In this document: positions 1 through 6,964 of the stretch, piece by piece
Numbering within the stretch: the first letter of the stretch is position 1
Layout: each line of letters begins with the position of its first letter
Assembly: GCA_030917125.1 (NCBI GenBank)
Contig: JAUPVH010000046.1
Span: forward strand, 1-15,469
From: Patescibacteria group bacterium
Lineage (GTDB): Bacteria; Patescibacteriota; Saccharimonadia; CAILAD01; GCA-016700035
Direction: 5' to 3'
DNA length: 15,469 bases
Position numbers and translations under genes: made by a program
The notes under the pieces: model-generated
Database searches by the model: none
What the model was told of the DNA's origin: nothing
Seen by the model: only the letters and a program-made list of their open reading frames with translations

Positions 1-2
1 AT

Positions 3-854
3 GCATCTAGTCCACTTGTAACAAAAGTATCAAGCTGGCTCCCTGTATATAACCCTGGGGTAGAGGACCCATGGACTGGCGCAGCGGCTTTAGAAATTAC
101 TTCAACCTGGCTGCAGGCTGGCCCTCCAGATGTGAATGGAAATGTCACAATTCAAAACGCTTCGGTAAATAAGGGCGGATTAAACGGAATTATGCCGGTG
201 CGTACTGTCATTGCTTCACCAGCTTGTACAGGTGCAAACTGTAGCTACGCTGATTTTTCTCCATGGAATACTGACGCATATCCAAACTCAACTTATGTTG
301 ATAGTGCTGGGGTAAATGCTGGTGCATTAAAGAGTAATGTGACTACCAAGTGTGTGGCCGGTGGTTCAAATGAGTATAGCTGCGGTATGCCCGATCTTAC
401 CGGCACTAAGTTTGATTTAGTGAATCTGGTAAAGACCGAGATTAATAACGGTGCGACCAATGTTTACTACGATGGAAATGAAAGTGGAAGTTTTGCTAAC
501 ACAACCATGATGCTGCGTATTCGCCCACGCTATAATGCTGCCAGCTACCGCATTCGCTTCTTTGATGCGAGTGGCAACCCAGTATATATGCCAGATGGTA
601 ACGCTACTATTGATGTAACTGCTCGTTCTGGCAATTACTTCCGTCGTGTACTAGCAAAGAAGCAGCTCACCCCAACAATTTATGACGGCGTATTTGATAA
701 CGCGCTCTTCTCGGGCTCTGATATCTGTAAGAATATGCGCATCTACCGTGACTATCGTGGTGCACCAGATTACATTTGGAATCCGGCGACTAGCACAAAA
801 GATCAGAACAGTGCAGCGGGTCGAAATAGTTGTGGAAATGATCCAAACGTATAA
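3..854 (+). CDS. C-terminal part of a secreted, possibly pilus-associated protein (5' truncated by window edge)
   Basis: The frame is open from base 3, so the gene enters from the left and the GTG at 132 is not its start. About 283 residues are visible. The product is soluble-looking, rich in Asn, Gly, Ser and Thr, with six cysteines (ACTGANC, CVAGG, YSCGM, DICKN, NSCGN) that could form disulfides outside the cytoplasm. No membrane segment is seen in the visible part. The stretch after residue 200, with SGNYFRRVLAKKQL and DNALFSGSDICKNMRIYRD, reminds me of C-terminal regions of large Patescibacteria pilin/PilX-like proteins, but this is a weak resemblance. The stop lies about 20 nt before a strong hairpin shared with the convergent xer gene. 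A surface or pilus role is inference; the N-terminus that would decide it is outside the window. Confidence 0.6.
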   Translation, partial: ASSPLVTKVSSWLPVYNPGVEDPWTGAAALEITSTWLQAGPPDVNGNVTIQNASVNKGGLNGIMPVRTVIASPACTGANCSYADFSPWNTDAYPNSTYVDSAGVNAGALKSNVTTKCVAGGSNEYSCGMPDLTGTKFDLVNLVKTEINNGATNVYYDGNESGSFANTTMMLRIRPRYNAASYRIRFFDASGNPVYMPDGNATIDVTARSGNYFRRVLAKKQLTPTIYDGVFDNALFSGSDICKNMRIYRDYRGAPDYIWNPATSTKDQNSAAGRNSCGNDPNV

Positions 855-874
855 GTAAAGTTAGCGATACTTGA

Positions 875-900
875 AAAAATAGCCCCTCGGGGCTATTTTT
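875..900. terminator. Bidirectional rho-independent terminator between convergent genes
   Basis: Inverted repeat AAAAATAGCCCC / GGGGCTATTTTT around a TC centre (in RNA probably GCCC-CUCG-GGGC). It has A-run and T-run flanks on both sides, so it can work in both directions: for the gene ending at 854 and for xer on the minus strand. The xer stop codon (TAG, 895-893) lies inside the 3' arm. Confidence 0.85.
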
Positions 901-1804
901 GATTATCAGAGTGGAATTTTTGGTGGACTTCTTTGAGCTTCGGGTTGGTGATATGGGTATATACCTGAGTGGTCGCGACGTTCGCGTGTCCAAGGAGCTC
1001 TTGCACGCTGCGTAGATCCGCACCGTGTGACAGTAGGTCGGTAGCGAAGGAATGGCGTAGGGTATGTGGAGTAACGCGTTTGGTGATTCCGGCAGCCACA
1101 CGACCATGCTCTATGATGCGCTGTATGCTTCTGGGTGTGAGCCGAGCCGTCGTACTCGATTCGTCACTTTTCTTGTTTGCCAGGTGAATAAACAGGGCAT
1201 CATCCTTATCCTTGCGCATGGCTAGATACTCATTGAGGGCTGATGAGGCGAGCTCAGACAGGAACACCGGTCGATCCTTTTGGCCCTTACCGCGAATGGT
1301 AAATTCGCCACGAGCAGTATTCACGTCGTCACGATTGAGGCTGACGAGCTCTGAAACACGCAGACCACCCGAAAAGAGTAGCAGCACGATGGCTCGGTCG
1401 CGCATACCAGCCAGATCCTTTCCTGACACTGCTTCGACAAGCCGAGCGACTTCTTCCGCGTCCAGGAAGGCAACTTGAGGACGGGCGGCTTTCGCGAGTT
1501 CAATGCGCTCGGGAGGGAGAGATTCGATATCGAGCCGAGCGAGATACTTTAAAAAGGAACGCATGGCAATGAGGTGGTAATTAATTGTAGTTACACTCAC
1601 ACTACGGCCATCGTCTAGCTTCAGGCGATTCAGCCACTTGCGCCAGCCAGCGATAGTTTTGTCACTAATTTTGGAAACCTGGATATCACCTGCGTATTCA
1701 TAGAAGCGATTAAGGTAGTGGCTATAGTTTTCGATTGTTTTCAGGCTGCGGCCACGCTCAAGTTCGAGGGCGTCTAAAAATTCTGCGAGGTAATCTGAAA
1801 ACAT
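893..1804 (-). CDS. xerD-like: Tyrosine recombinase of the XerC/XerD family
   Basis: Site-specific recombinase of 303 residues, the usual Xer size. The N-terminal SAM-like core-binding domain (about 1-100) carries the typical SLKTIENYSHYLNRF motif. The catalytic domain holds the full set of residues: R149 (SGGLRVSEL), K173 (RGKGQKDR), H247 and R250 (TPHTLRHSFA), H273 (LGHANVATT) and the nucleophile Y282 (QVYTH). Spacing matches XerD, where these are R148, K172, H244, R247, H270 and Y279. Expected role is resolution of chromosome dimers at a dif-like site, or integration; XerC and XerD cannot be told apart here, and Patescibacteria often keep one Xer. The start ATG (1804-1802) sits at the predicted +1 of a good promoter, giving a leaderless mRNA. 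The gene overlaps its terminator. Confidence 0.93.
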   Translation of the reverse strand: MFSDYLAEFLDALELERGRSLKTIENYSHYLNRFYEYAGDIQVSKISDKTIAGWRKWLNRLKLDDGRSVSVTTINYHLIAMRSFLKYLARLDIESLPPERIELAKAARPQVAFLDAEEVARLVEAVSGKDLAGMRDRAIVLLLFSGGLRVSELVSLNRDDVNTARGEFTIRGKGQKDRPVFLSELASSALNEYLAMRKDKDDALFIHLANKKSDESSTTARLTPRSIQRIIEHGRVAAGITKRVTPHTLRHSFATDLLSHGADLRSVQELLGHANVATTQVYTHITNPKLKEVHQKFHSDNQK

Positions 1805-1839
1805 ATCTCTAGCATAAGGCTTTTATCGAGAAGCTGCAA
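1804..1839 (-). promoter_or_regulatory. Promoter of the xer gene, leaderless
   Basis: On the minus strand: -35 TTGCAG (1839-1834), 17-nt spacer, -10 TATGCT (1816-1811), then six bases and the ATG. The predicted +1 coincides with the A of the start codon. Divergent from the promoter at 1850. Confidence 0.75.
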
Positions 1840-1849
1840 AGTTTTCAGA

Positions 1850-1885
1850 TTGGACATGTGCGTTCGAAAGAGTAGAATAGAGGGC
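1850..1885 (+). promoter_or_regulatory. Promoter of the O-antigen-ligase-like gene, leaderless
   Basis: -35 TTGGAC (1850-1855), 17-nt spacer, -10 TAGAAT (1873-1878). The predicted +1 is about 1885-1886, exactly at the ATG of 1886. The upstream in-frame TTG at 1850 is therefore part of the -35 box, not a start codon. Confidence 0.75.
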
Positions 1886-3814
1886 ATGTTTGGGGGACTT
1901 ACTCAAAAGCGTCTAGAATTATCGCGCGAACTGGTCTTGCCAGTGTTGTTCTTGTCGTTATTAATGGTGCCATGGTTCTTGGGTGGGCGCGACCCCTTTG
2001 GTCTGGTAGTGCAATCGGGGTTGAGCTTGTTGCTTCTCGTCAGCTGGGTGCTACTTTCGCGTGATCGAGCCTTAGCTATAAGCTTACGCCCGCGCTGGGT
2101 GATGGTACCGGGATTGATTTTAGTCACGACGGCGCTGGCTAGCTTGCTATGGTCGGTGAGTAAATTTGAGTCAATGTTAGCATTGACGACAATTTTGAGC
2201 GCTTCGGTAGTATTTGTGGTGGCTCGGGATGTGTCTCGTAATGCCCTGGCTCGGGGCTTTCTGGTGAAGATTTTTCTCTTGGTGGCATCGGTAGTGAGTG
2301 CGATTGGTATCGGCATGTATTTATCTGGTGACTACGAACGAGCTACCTCATTATTTTTCTGGCCGAATCCGTTTGCTACCTATTTACTCGCGGCCTTGCC
2401 GTTTAGTTTAGATTTAGCGATACGTCAAAGCAAAGATCGACCGAGTATATGGGTGTATGTTTCCTTGCTGCTCGGAACGGCCTTTATGCTGACCTATTCA
2501 CGTGCAGCTTGGTTGATAGCGGTAGTAATGGCTGGTCTCTTGCTGTGGCGTTCTGCCAATCGACAACGCGCTTTAGTAGTTCTAGCAGGCGTTGTGGTTG
2601 CGTCTGCAGCTTTCGGGTTAGCTGCAACCAGTGCGCGGACATATTTGGAAAAGCCAATTGTGCAAGTTGCAGATCGGCTGACTGAATCAGCTCAGTCTCA
2701 AAGTGTTTCTGACCGCTTCGATTACTGGCGCGAGGGGAGCGCGATGTTTGCAGAAAGACCGGTGTTCGGTTGGGGTGTTGGAACATATAAGGAAGTGCAT
2801 CCAGCATTTCAGCGTGGTGCGGTAACGGCTACGAATAATCCGCATTCGCTGCCGGTTCAGGTGTTGGTGGAGTTAGGCGTGGTTGGCTTTGTGGCTTTGC
2901 TGGTGATGATAGCCGGCTTTATTGGTTATCTGTGGCGTGAACGATTCGTAAAACGTTCACCAACTATCTGGGCGGCTCGTGTGGCGCTGATTGTTGTGGC
3001 GCTCCATAGCTTTGTTGATTTGGCCACCAACTATCCGACCTTAATCTTAATTCTTTTGGTGCTCGCAGCTTTAGCGGTGCCAATTCCTCAAGAACATGGC
3101 GAGTTCCGACTAAAGGACAGGCGCGCTATGACGGGTTTTGGTCTGGCTAGTCTGGCGATGCTGTTTGCCACTTGGTTTACGTACCAACTTTATCTTTCGC
3201 GAATAGATCAGGCTTATATTGATGTGCTTATTCCATTTGAGATGGAGGAGGCAGGACAGCGTTATGAAGCACTACTGGAGACGCCAGTAGTACCGCCGGA
3301 CACGCTTTCGCAAGCCGCGCTCTTTTGGGTGGATATGTATGACGCTGGGGAAACCCCGCAGCCCAAGTATGCCGAGCGGGCAGCTCGACTTGCCACTGAG
3401 GCTACGCGTAGAGAACCACGTGACGCCCGCCACTGGTACGCACTTGGAAATGCGAGTGAGCGGCTCGGGAAGACATCTGAAGCCCTCGCGGCCTATCGAA
3501 GGGCTGTTGAACTTGATCCGTATAATAACCCCCAGTATCAGGTAAGTTATGCGCAGCTGTTGGCACAAGAGGGATTCACGCAAGAGGCACTCGAGGTGTT
3601 GGGCGTGATTACAGGTGAATATACTGATGAGGTAATTGCCAATCGTAGTTTTATACGAATAGGTGATCGAGTAGCCATTGCCTTAACCCAGCAGGCACAA
3701 TTACAGCTAGAGTCTGGCGATACGGCCGCAGCCGCCCAATCTCTGGCCCGGGCTCGGCTGCTCTCGCCAAACTATCAGCCTGCAGAAGAGCTCGAAAAAC
3801 AGCTTTCGCAGTAG
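1886..3814 (+). CDS. O-antigen ligase / Wzy-like polytopic membrane protein with C-terminal TPR domain
   Basis: 642 residues from ATG 1886, chosen because a -35/-10 pair covers the upstream in-frame starts TTG 1850 and ATG 1856. About 10-12 hydrophobic segments fill residues 15-435. Family features of the O-antigen ligase / Wzy_C group (WaaL, Wzy, PglL) are visible: LTYSRAAWLIAV; then, in the large external loop, FDYWREGSAMFAERPVFGWG; and NNPHSLPVQVLVELGVVG with the conserved His and Glu-Gly. After the last membrane segment the protein is soluble and helical, with a TPR-like stretch (HWYALGNASERLGKTSEALA through AVELDPYN) and further helical repeats to the end. Such enzymes transfer or polymerise lipid-linked glycans outside the membrane; the substrate cannot be read from sequence. 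A pilin-like gene two genes upstream and GT2 near the right edge make surface-glycan work plausible. It may be a protein O-oligosaccharyltransferase rather than a ligase. Confidence 0.85.
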   Translation: MFGGLTQKRLELSRELVLPVLFLSLLMVPWFLGGRDPFGLVVQSGLSLLLLVSWVLLSRDRALAISLRPRWVMVPGLILVTTALASLLWSVSKFESMLALTTILSASVVFVVARDVSRNALARGFLVKIFLLVASVVSAIGIGMYLSGDYERATSLFFWPNPFATYLLAALPFSLDLAIRQSKDRPSIWVYVSLLLGTAFMLTYSRAAWLIAVVMAGLLLWRSANRQRALVVLAGVVVASAAFGLAATSARTYLEKPIVQVADRLTESAQSQSVSDRFDYWREGSAMFAERPVFGWGVGTYKEVHPAFQRGAVTATNNPHSLPVQVLVELGVVGFVALLVMIAGFIGYLWRERFVKRSPTIWAARVALIVVALHSFVDLATNYPTLILILLVLAALAVPIPQEHGEFRLKDRRAMTGFGLASLAMLFATWFTYQLYLSRIDQAYIDVLIPFEMEEAGQRYEALLETPVVPPDTLSQAALFWVDMYDAGETPQPKYAERAARLATEATRREPRDARHWYALGNASERLGKTSEALAAYRRAVELDPYNNPQYQVSYAQLLAQEGFTQEALEVLGVITGEYTDEVIANRSFIRIGDRVAIALTQQAQLQLESGDTAAAAQSLARARLLSPNYQPAEELEKQLSQ

Positions 3815-3845
3815 CAAGGTATCGGCAGTGTGAGCTGGAGTGCGG

Positions 3846-3851
3846 TACAAT
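3846..3851 (+). promoter_or_regulatory. Probable -10 box for the DedA-M16-NDK operon
   Basis: TACAAT lies 11 nt before ATG 3863, giving a predicted leader of about 5 nt. No convincing -35 box is seen 16-18 nt upstream, so the promoter is weak or the operon is read through from the upstream gene. Confidence 0.45.
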
Positions 3852-3862
3852 AGACGTTACGC

Positions 3863-4504
3863 ATGAGTATTTCTGCCTATTTTCTTGAACTCGCCATTGG
3901 TGTTATCAACCAGATTGGATACCTGGGGATTAGCATTATTTTAATACTTGATAATGCCGGTGCCCCCATCCCATCTGAAGCTATTCTCGCGCTATCAGGC
4001 GCCGCAGCCAAGGCTGGTGACATGGATATTCTGTTCGTTTTTATTCTTGGTGTGGTGATGCAGACTATCGGATCGAGCTTAGCCTACTGGATTGGCGCCA
4101 CTGGTGGCGAAACTGTAGTGCGGAAGTATGGCAAATACATTTTAATTTCTATGCACGACTATCAAAAAACCCACGCCTGGTTTGAGAAAAATGGCGCCAA
4201 AGCAATATTTATCTCGCGACTTACTCCAGTAGTGCGTACCTATATGGGATTTGTGGCGGGGGCAGCAAAGATGTCGTTTTCTAGCTTTCTTACTCAGACT
4301 ATCATGGGATCATTTGTATGGACTCTTCTCTGGGTAGGCTTTGGGTATGTCGTGGGTGAGGAGTGGCGTAAATACTATGAATATTTGCATTATCTCGATT
4401 ACATCATAATCCTCGTTCTTGTTATATTTATTGGTCGTTTTGTATATAAAAAGTTAAGTCGTCGAGCTGCTAGAAAACTGCAAGCAGAGGAGTCAAAGAA
4501 GTGA
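3863..4504 (+). CDS. DedA / SNARE-associated family membrane protein
   Basis: 213 residues, typical DedA size. The N-terminal re-entrant part has the family signature DNAGAPIPSEAILALSGAAA (residues about 30-49), with the acidic residue and GxPxPSE pattern. The second conserved block FISRLTPVVRTYMGFVAGAA carries the R-x-x-P...R pattern expected of DedA transporters, followed by hydrophobic segments and a basic C-terminus. DedA proteins include undecaprenyl-phosphate and phospholipid flippases; which lipid is moved here is not known. An undecaprenyl-phosphate recycling role would fit the neighbouring O-antigen-ligase-like gene. The TGA stop overlaps the GTG start of the next gene by four bases, so the two are translationally coupled. 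Confidence 0.92.
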   Translation: MSISAYFLELAIGVINQIGYLGISIILILDNAGAPIPSEAILALSGAAAKAGDMDILFVFILGVVMQTIGSSLAYWIGATGGETVVRKYGKYILISMHDYQKTHAWFEKNGAKAIFISRLTPVVRTYMGFVAGAAKMSFSSFLTQTIMGSFVWTLLWVGFGYVVGEEWRKYYEYLHYLDYIIILVLVIFIGRFVYKKLSRRAARKLQAEESKK

Positions 4505-5775
4505 CAAATCCTGAATATATCCGTGAATTGCCTGGCGGTTTGCGTTTGGTGCATCGTCATATGCCCGACACCGACAGTGTAACTTTGCAGATTTTTTTTG
4601 GTGCAGGTGGACGCTACGAAGATATGCAGCGCGAATATGGAGTATCGCACTTCTTGGAGCATCTACTCTTTCAGGGAAGTAAAAAATATCCTTCGGCTAA
4701 AATCCTCTCTGAAACGGTTGATGGCGTAGGGGGATTTATGAATGCCTATACAACCGCCGAGCTTACCTCATACTACGCAAAAATCCCTTCTGATAAGTTT
4801 GTTGATATTGCTGATTTATTAGCTGACCTTACGATGCAGCCACTGTTTGATCCTGTTCAGATTGATCGGGAGCGCGGCGTGATTATTGAAGAAATGAATG
4901 TATATCGAGATGATCCGGGCCAGTATATTTTTGACCTGATTGGTGATGTGCTGTGGCCACAGGATGTGTTACGCAGTAATATCCTTGGTACTGAAGAGAC
5001 AATTCGAGCTCTGCCGCGTGAAGTAATAGCTGGCTATCACGCCTCACAGTATGTGCCATCGAATGCAGTTATGGCAATTGCTGGAAATGTTACCTTAGCT
5101 GAAGCGGAGCAGGTGATTGCACCGCTCTTTCAGGCATCGCATGTGGCTGCACCGCGTCATTTTGTCCAGGCTCACGGCCCCTTGGCTGCAGAGAAGGTGC
5201 GTATTTATCATCAAAATACCAGTCAGACTCATATGGTTTTGGCTGGTCGTGGTTTGTCCTTGCGTCATCATAATGAGGCGGCTTTTCGGGTTTTGGGGGC
5301 GCTTATGGGTGGTGGCCCAAGCTCTCGGCTCTATCACTCAATTCGTGAAGAAAAGGGCCTTGCCTATGTAGTGTATATGGGGATGACCGGCTACGCAGAT
5401 ACCGGTAAGTGGGAAGTTTATGCGGGTGTCAGCAACGACAAAGTTGAGGAAGCTCTGGAAGCAATTGTAAAAGAGCTGGAGATTGTTCGCTCAAACCCTG
5501 TTAGTCATGACGAATTGCAGCGCGTGAAGCAGCAGCTGAGGGGGCGTATTATTATGAGTCAGGAAACCAATGGGGCTGTGGCCGATCGGATGGGGGCCGA
5601 GTTGCTTCTGACTGGACAAGTACGGTCAGTAGACGATATTCTAACCAGTATTGAAGCCGTAACGGTGGATGAGATTATGTCGCTTGCACAGCAGTATCTC
5701 GACCCAAATGGAATGCGTATGGCGATTATTGGGCCACACGATAATGCCGCCCGGCTTACAGAAATAATTAGATAG
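4501..5775 (+). CDS. M16 family zinc metallopeptidase (insulinase / processing-peptidase type)
   Basis: 424 residues, the length of a bacterial M16B single-chain subunit. The inverted zinc motif HFLEH is at 50-54 (H50, H54 ligands, E53 catalytic base), and the third ligand Glu is in GVIIEEMN (E130 or E131), about 76 residues later as the family requires. The second half has the SRLYHSIREEKGLAYVV block with the conserved Arg/Tyr pair used for substrate binding. Hence it should be an active protease rather than the inactive partner of an M16 pair; no partner gene is seen, so it may form a homodimer. No signal peptide is visible, so a cytoplasmic or membrane-proximal location is likely. GTG start with AGAGGAG 8 nt upstream, inside the end of dedA. 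Confidence 0.93.
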   Translation: MTNPEYIRELPGGLRLVHRHMPDTDSVTLQIFFGAGGRYEDMQREYGVSHFLEHLLFQGSKKYPSAKILSETVDGVGGFMNAYTTAELTSYYAKIPSDKFVDIADLLADLTMQPLFDPVQIDRERGVIIEEMNVYRDDPGQYIFDLIGDVLWPQDVLRSNILGTEETIRALPREVIAGYHASQYVPSNAVMAIAGNVTLAEAEQVIAPLFQASHVAAPRHFVQAHGPLAAEKVRIYHQNTSQTHMVLAGRGLSLRHHNEAAFRVLGALMGGGPSSRLYHSIREEKGLAYVVYMGMTGYADTGKWEVYAGVSNDKVEEALEAIVKELEIVRSNPVSHDELQRVKQQLRGRIIMSQETNGAVADRMGAELLLTGQVRSVDDILTSIEAVTVDEIMSLAQQYLDPNGMRMAIIGPHDNAARLTEIIR

Positions 5776-5783
5776 GGGATAGT

Positions 5784-6401
5784 ATGACAAAAATACTTGC
5801 AGATGATAAAAAACTTACAGAACTTCGCAGCGAGCGCAGCTTAGTGCTCTTAAAGCCAGATGCTGTGAAGCGTCAGATTGTAGGCGAACTCATTACGCGG
5901 TTTGAGCGCAAAGGTTTGAAGATATGTGGTCTAAAAATGGTTATGCCGACCGAAGATTTAGCCGGGCAGCACTATACTGATAGCGAAGAATGGCTGAAAG
6001 ATAGCGGCGAGCGAACCTATAACTCTTACGTAGAAAAAGGTATTGAGCCACCGATGAGTGCTCGAGATCTAGCCTTGAATACGCGCCGCAAACTTATGAG
6101 TGGACTCACTGCCGGACCATTGGTAGCGCTCGTGCTGCAGGGAGCGCATGTTATTGAGATTGTCCGTAAAATGCGCGGCGCTACCAGCCCACAGGCGGCT
6201 GATGTGGGGACGATTGGCTTTGATTATTCAGTCGATTCTTACGAGCTCGCCGACGCTGGAGACTGGCCAATTCGCAATATTATCCATGCCAGTGATAGTG
6301 TCGAAAATGCCGATCGCGAGATAGCCATCTGGTTCAAAGACGGTGAAGTACTTGATTACACCAGTGCAATTGAGCATATTTTGTATTCAAAAGAGTGGTA
6401 A
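5784..6401 (+). CDS. ndk: Nucleoside diphosphate kinase, enlarged form
   Basis: Transfers the gamma phosphate between nucleoside triphosphates and diphosphates through a phosphohistidine. Core motifs are present: LVLLKPDAVKR (K24), a SGPLVALV-like block SGLTAGPLVALVLQG, RGATSPQAADVGTIG (R131) and the active site NIIHASDSVENADREI with catalytic H168. At 205 residues it is about 55-65 longer than ordinary NDK (140-150). The extra length lies in an N-terminal extension of about 14 residues, an insertion of roughly 20 residues between HY (63-64) and SGL, and about 10 residues (SYELADAGDW) between GTIG and the active-site helix. It follows the M16 gene by 8 nt with AGGGG as a weak ribosome-binding site, so it is the last gene of the dedA operon. 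It is convergent with the SemiSWEET gene, 9 nt away. Confidence 0.93.
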   Translation: MTKILADDKKLTELRSERSLVLLKPDAVKRQIVGELITRFERKGLKICGLKMVMPTEDLAGQHYTDSEEWLKDSGERTYNSYVEKGIEPPMSARDLALNTRRKLMSGLTAGPLVALVLQGAHVIEIVRKMRGATSPQAADVGTIGFDYSVDSYELADAGDWPIRNIIHASDSVENADREIAIWFKDGEVLDYTSAIEHILYSKEW

Positions 6402-6410
6402 AAATAAAAA

Positions 6411-6665
6411 CTATTTTCTGGCATTACTAAGTTTAATAAAAACAATTATAGAGTTGAGGATGGCGACTATGATGTTTGTCACCCAAATTGCCGGTCTTTG
6501 ATTTACGATACCGTAAACCGCCCAGAGAAGTGCAGAAGTAGCGACTAGCCCAAATGTGCTAAAAGATAGGTCATCTGTCTTTCGTGTTCTGAGCGTTTTG
6601 ATGGTTTGCGGGAAGAAACCTATGAGCGACAATGCACCAGCTAAAAATCCAAGTAGTTCAAACAT
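6411..6665 (-). CDS. SemiSWEET-type sugar transporter (MtN3/PQ-loop)
   Basis: 84 residues with three membrane segments (about 4-22, 38-54, 60-78), the length of bacterial SemiSWEETs, which work as dimers that let sugars cross the membrane. The PQ-loop motif GFFPQTIKTLRTRKTDDLS (P19-Q20) is clear, as is the Asn-containing third segment VTNIIVAILNSIIVFI. The ATG starts only 7 nt after the encoded CCA of tRNA-Arg on the same strand, and no separate promoter fits in that gap, so the gene is presumably co-transcribed with the tRNA and its mRNA 5' end made by tRNA 3' processing. No Shine-Dalgarno sequence is present. The stop is 9 nt from the stop of ndk; no hairpin separates them. Substrate unknown. 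Confidence 0.9.
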   Translation of the reverse strand: MFELLGFLAGALSLIGFFPQTIKTLRTRKTDDLSFSTFGLVATSALLWAVYGIVNQRPAIWVTNIIVAILNSIIVFIKLSNARK

Positions 6666-6672
6666 AATTTAA

Positions 6673-6748
6673 TGGTACCCCCGGAGAGAATCGAACTCCC
6701 GACGCCCTCCTTAGGACGGAGGCGCTCTATCCACTGAGCTACGGGGGC
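6673..6748 (-). tRNA. tRNA-Arg (anticodon CCU)
   Basis: On the minus strand the 76-nt sequence folds as a cloverleaf: acceptor GCCCCCG / CGGGGGT (G1-U72 wobble), D-arm GCTC...GAGC, anticodon stem CCTCC/GGAGG with loop GTCCTAA (anticodon CCT, reading AGG), T-arm with GTTCGATTC, discriminator A and encoded CCA. SemiSWEET begins 7 nt downstream. Confidence 0.95.
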
Positions 6749-6764
6749 AGATAGTAGTACATTG

Positions 6765-6773
6765 ATTATAGCA
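6765..6773 (-). promoter_or_regulatory. Extended -10 promoter of tRNA-Arg
   Basis: TGCTATAAT on the minus strand, 16 nt before G1 of the tRNA. No good -35 box; the extended TGn element likely compensates. The same nine-base element recurs at 6869-6861 before a partial tRNA copy. Confidence 0.65.
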
Positions 6774-6869
6774 GTAGCTCAGGAGTGATTGGATAGAGCA
6801 CCATTTTATAGCTCGCTGACACTCGACATCCACCCAAGCTACGGGGGCAGGTGCTCATTCATTATAGCA
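6774..6869. repeat. tRNA-Arg-derived fragments, one direct and one inverted, with a duplicated -10 element
   Basis: AGCTACGGGGGCAG, the 5' end and start of the D-arm of tRNA-Arg with its preceding CT, occurs at 6737-6750 (inside and just before the tRNA) and again at 6837-6850, exactly 100 bp away in the same orientation. On the minus strand the second copy continues as GCTTGGGTGGAT, close to the tRNA's GCTCAGTGGAT, and is preceded by the same TGCTATAAT (6869-6861). In the opposite orientation, 6774-6799 reads GTAGCTCAG, seven extra bases, then TGGATAGAGC, which is the tRNA D-arm with a 7-base insertion. No complete second cloverleaf can be made, so these are remnants of tRNA duplication or rearrangement. 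Confidence 0.7.
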
Positions 6870-6900
6870 AGGCTAAATATCACAAAAAGCATAAAAGCTA

Positions 6901-6930
6901 TTGCGCGCGTCAATTTTTCGTCCATATAAT
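6901..6930 (+). promoter_or_regulatory. Promoter of the GC-rich orphan ORF
   Basis: TTGCGC (6901-6906), 18-nt spacer, perfect TATAAT (6925-6930); predicted +1 near 6937, about 28 nt before the ATG at 6965. Confidence 0.55.
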
Positions 6931-6964
6931 GAAGAAGTACTTGTACCCAAACGAAAGTTGACCC

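Noticed and set aside
132..134. GTG at 132 as start of the first gene
   Set aside because: The frame is open to base 3 and the upstream residues continue the same protein style, so the gene is cut by the window edge.
1850..1885. TTG at 1850 or ATG at 1856 as start of the O-antigen-ligase-like gene
   Set aside because: They fall in the -35 box and spacer of a good promoter, whose +1 is at ATG 1886.
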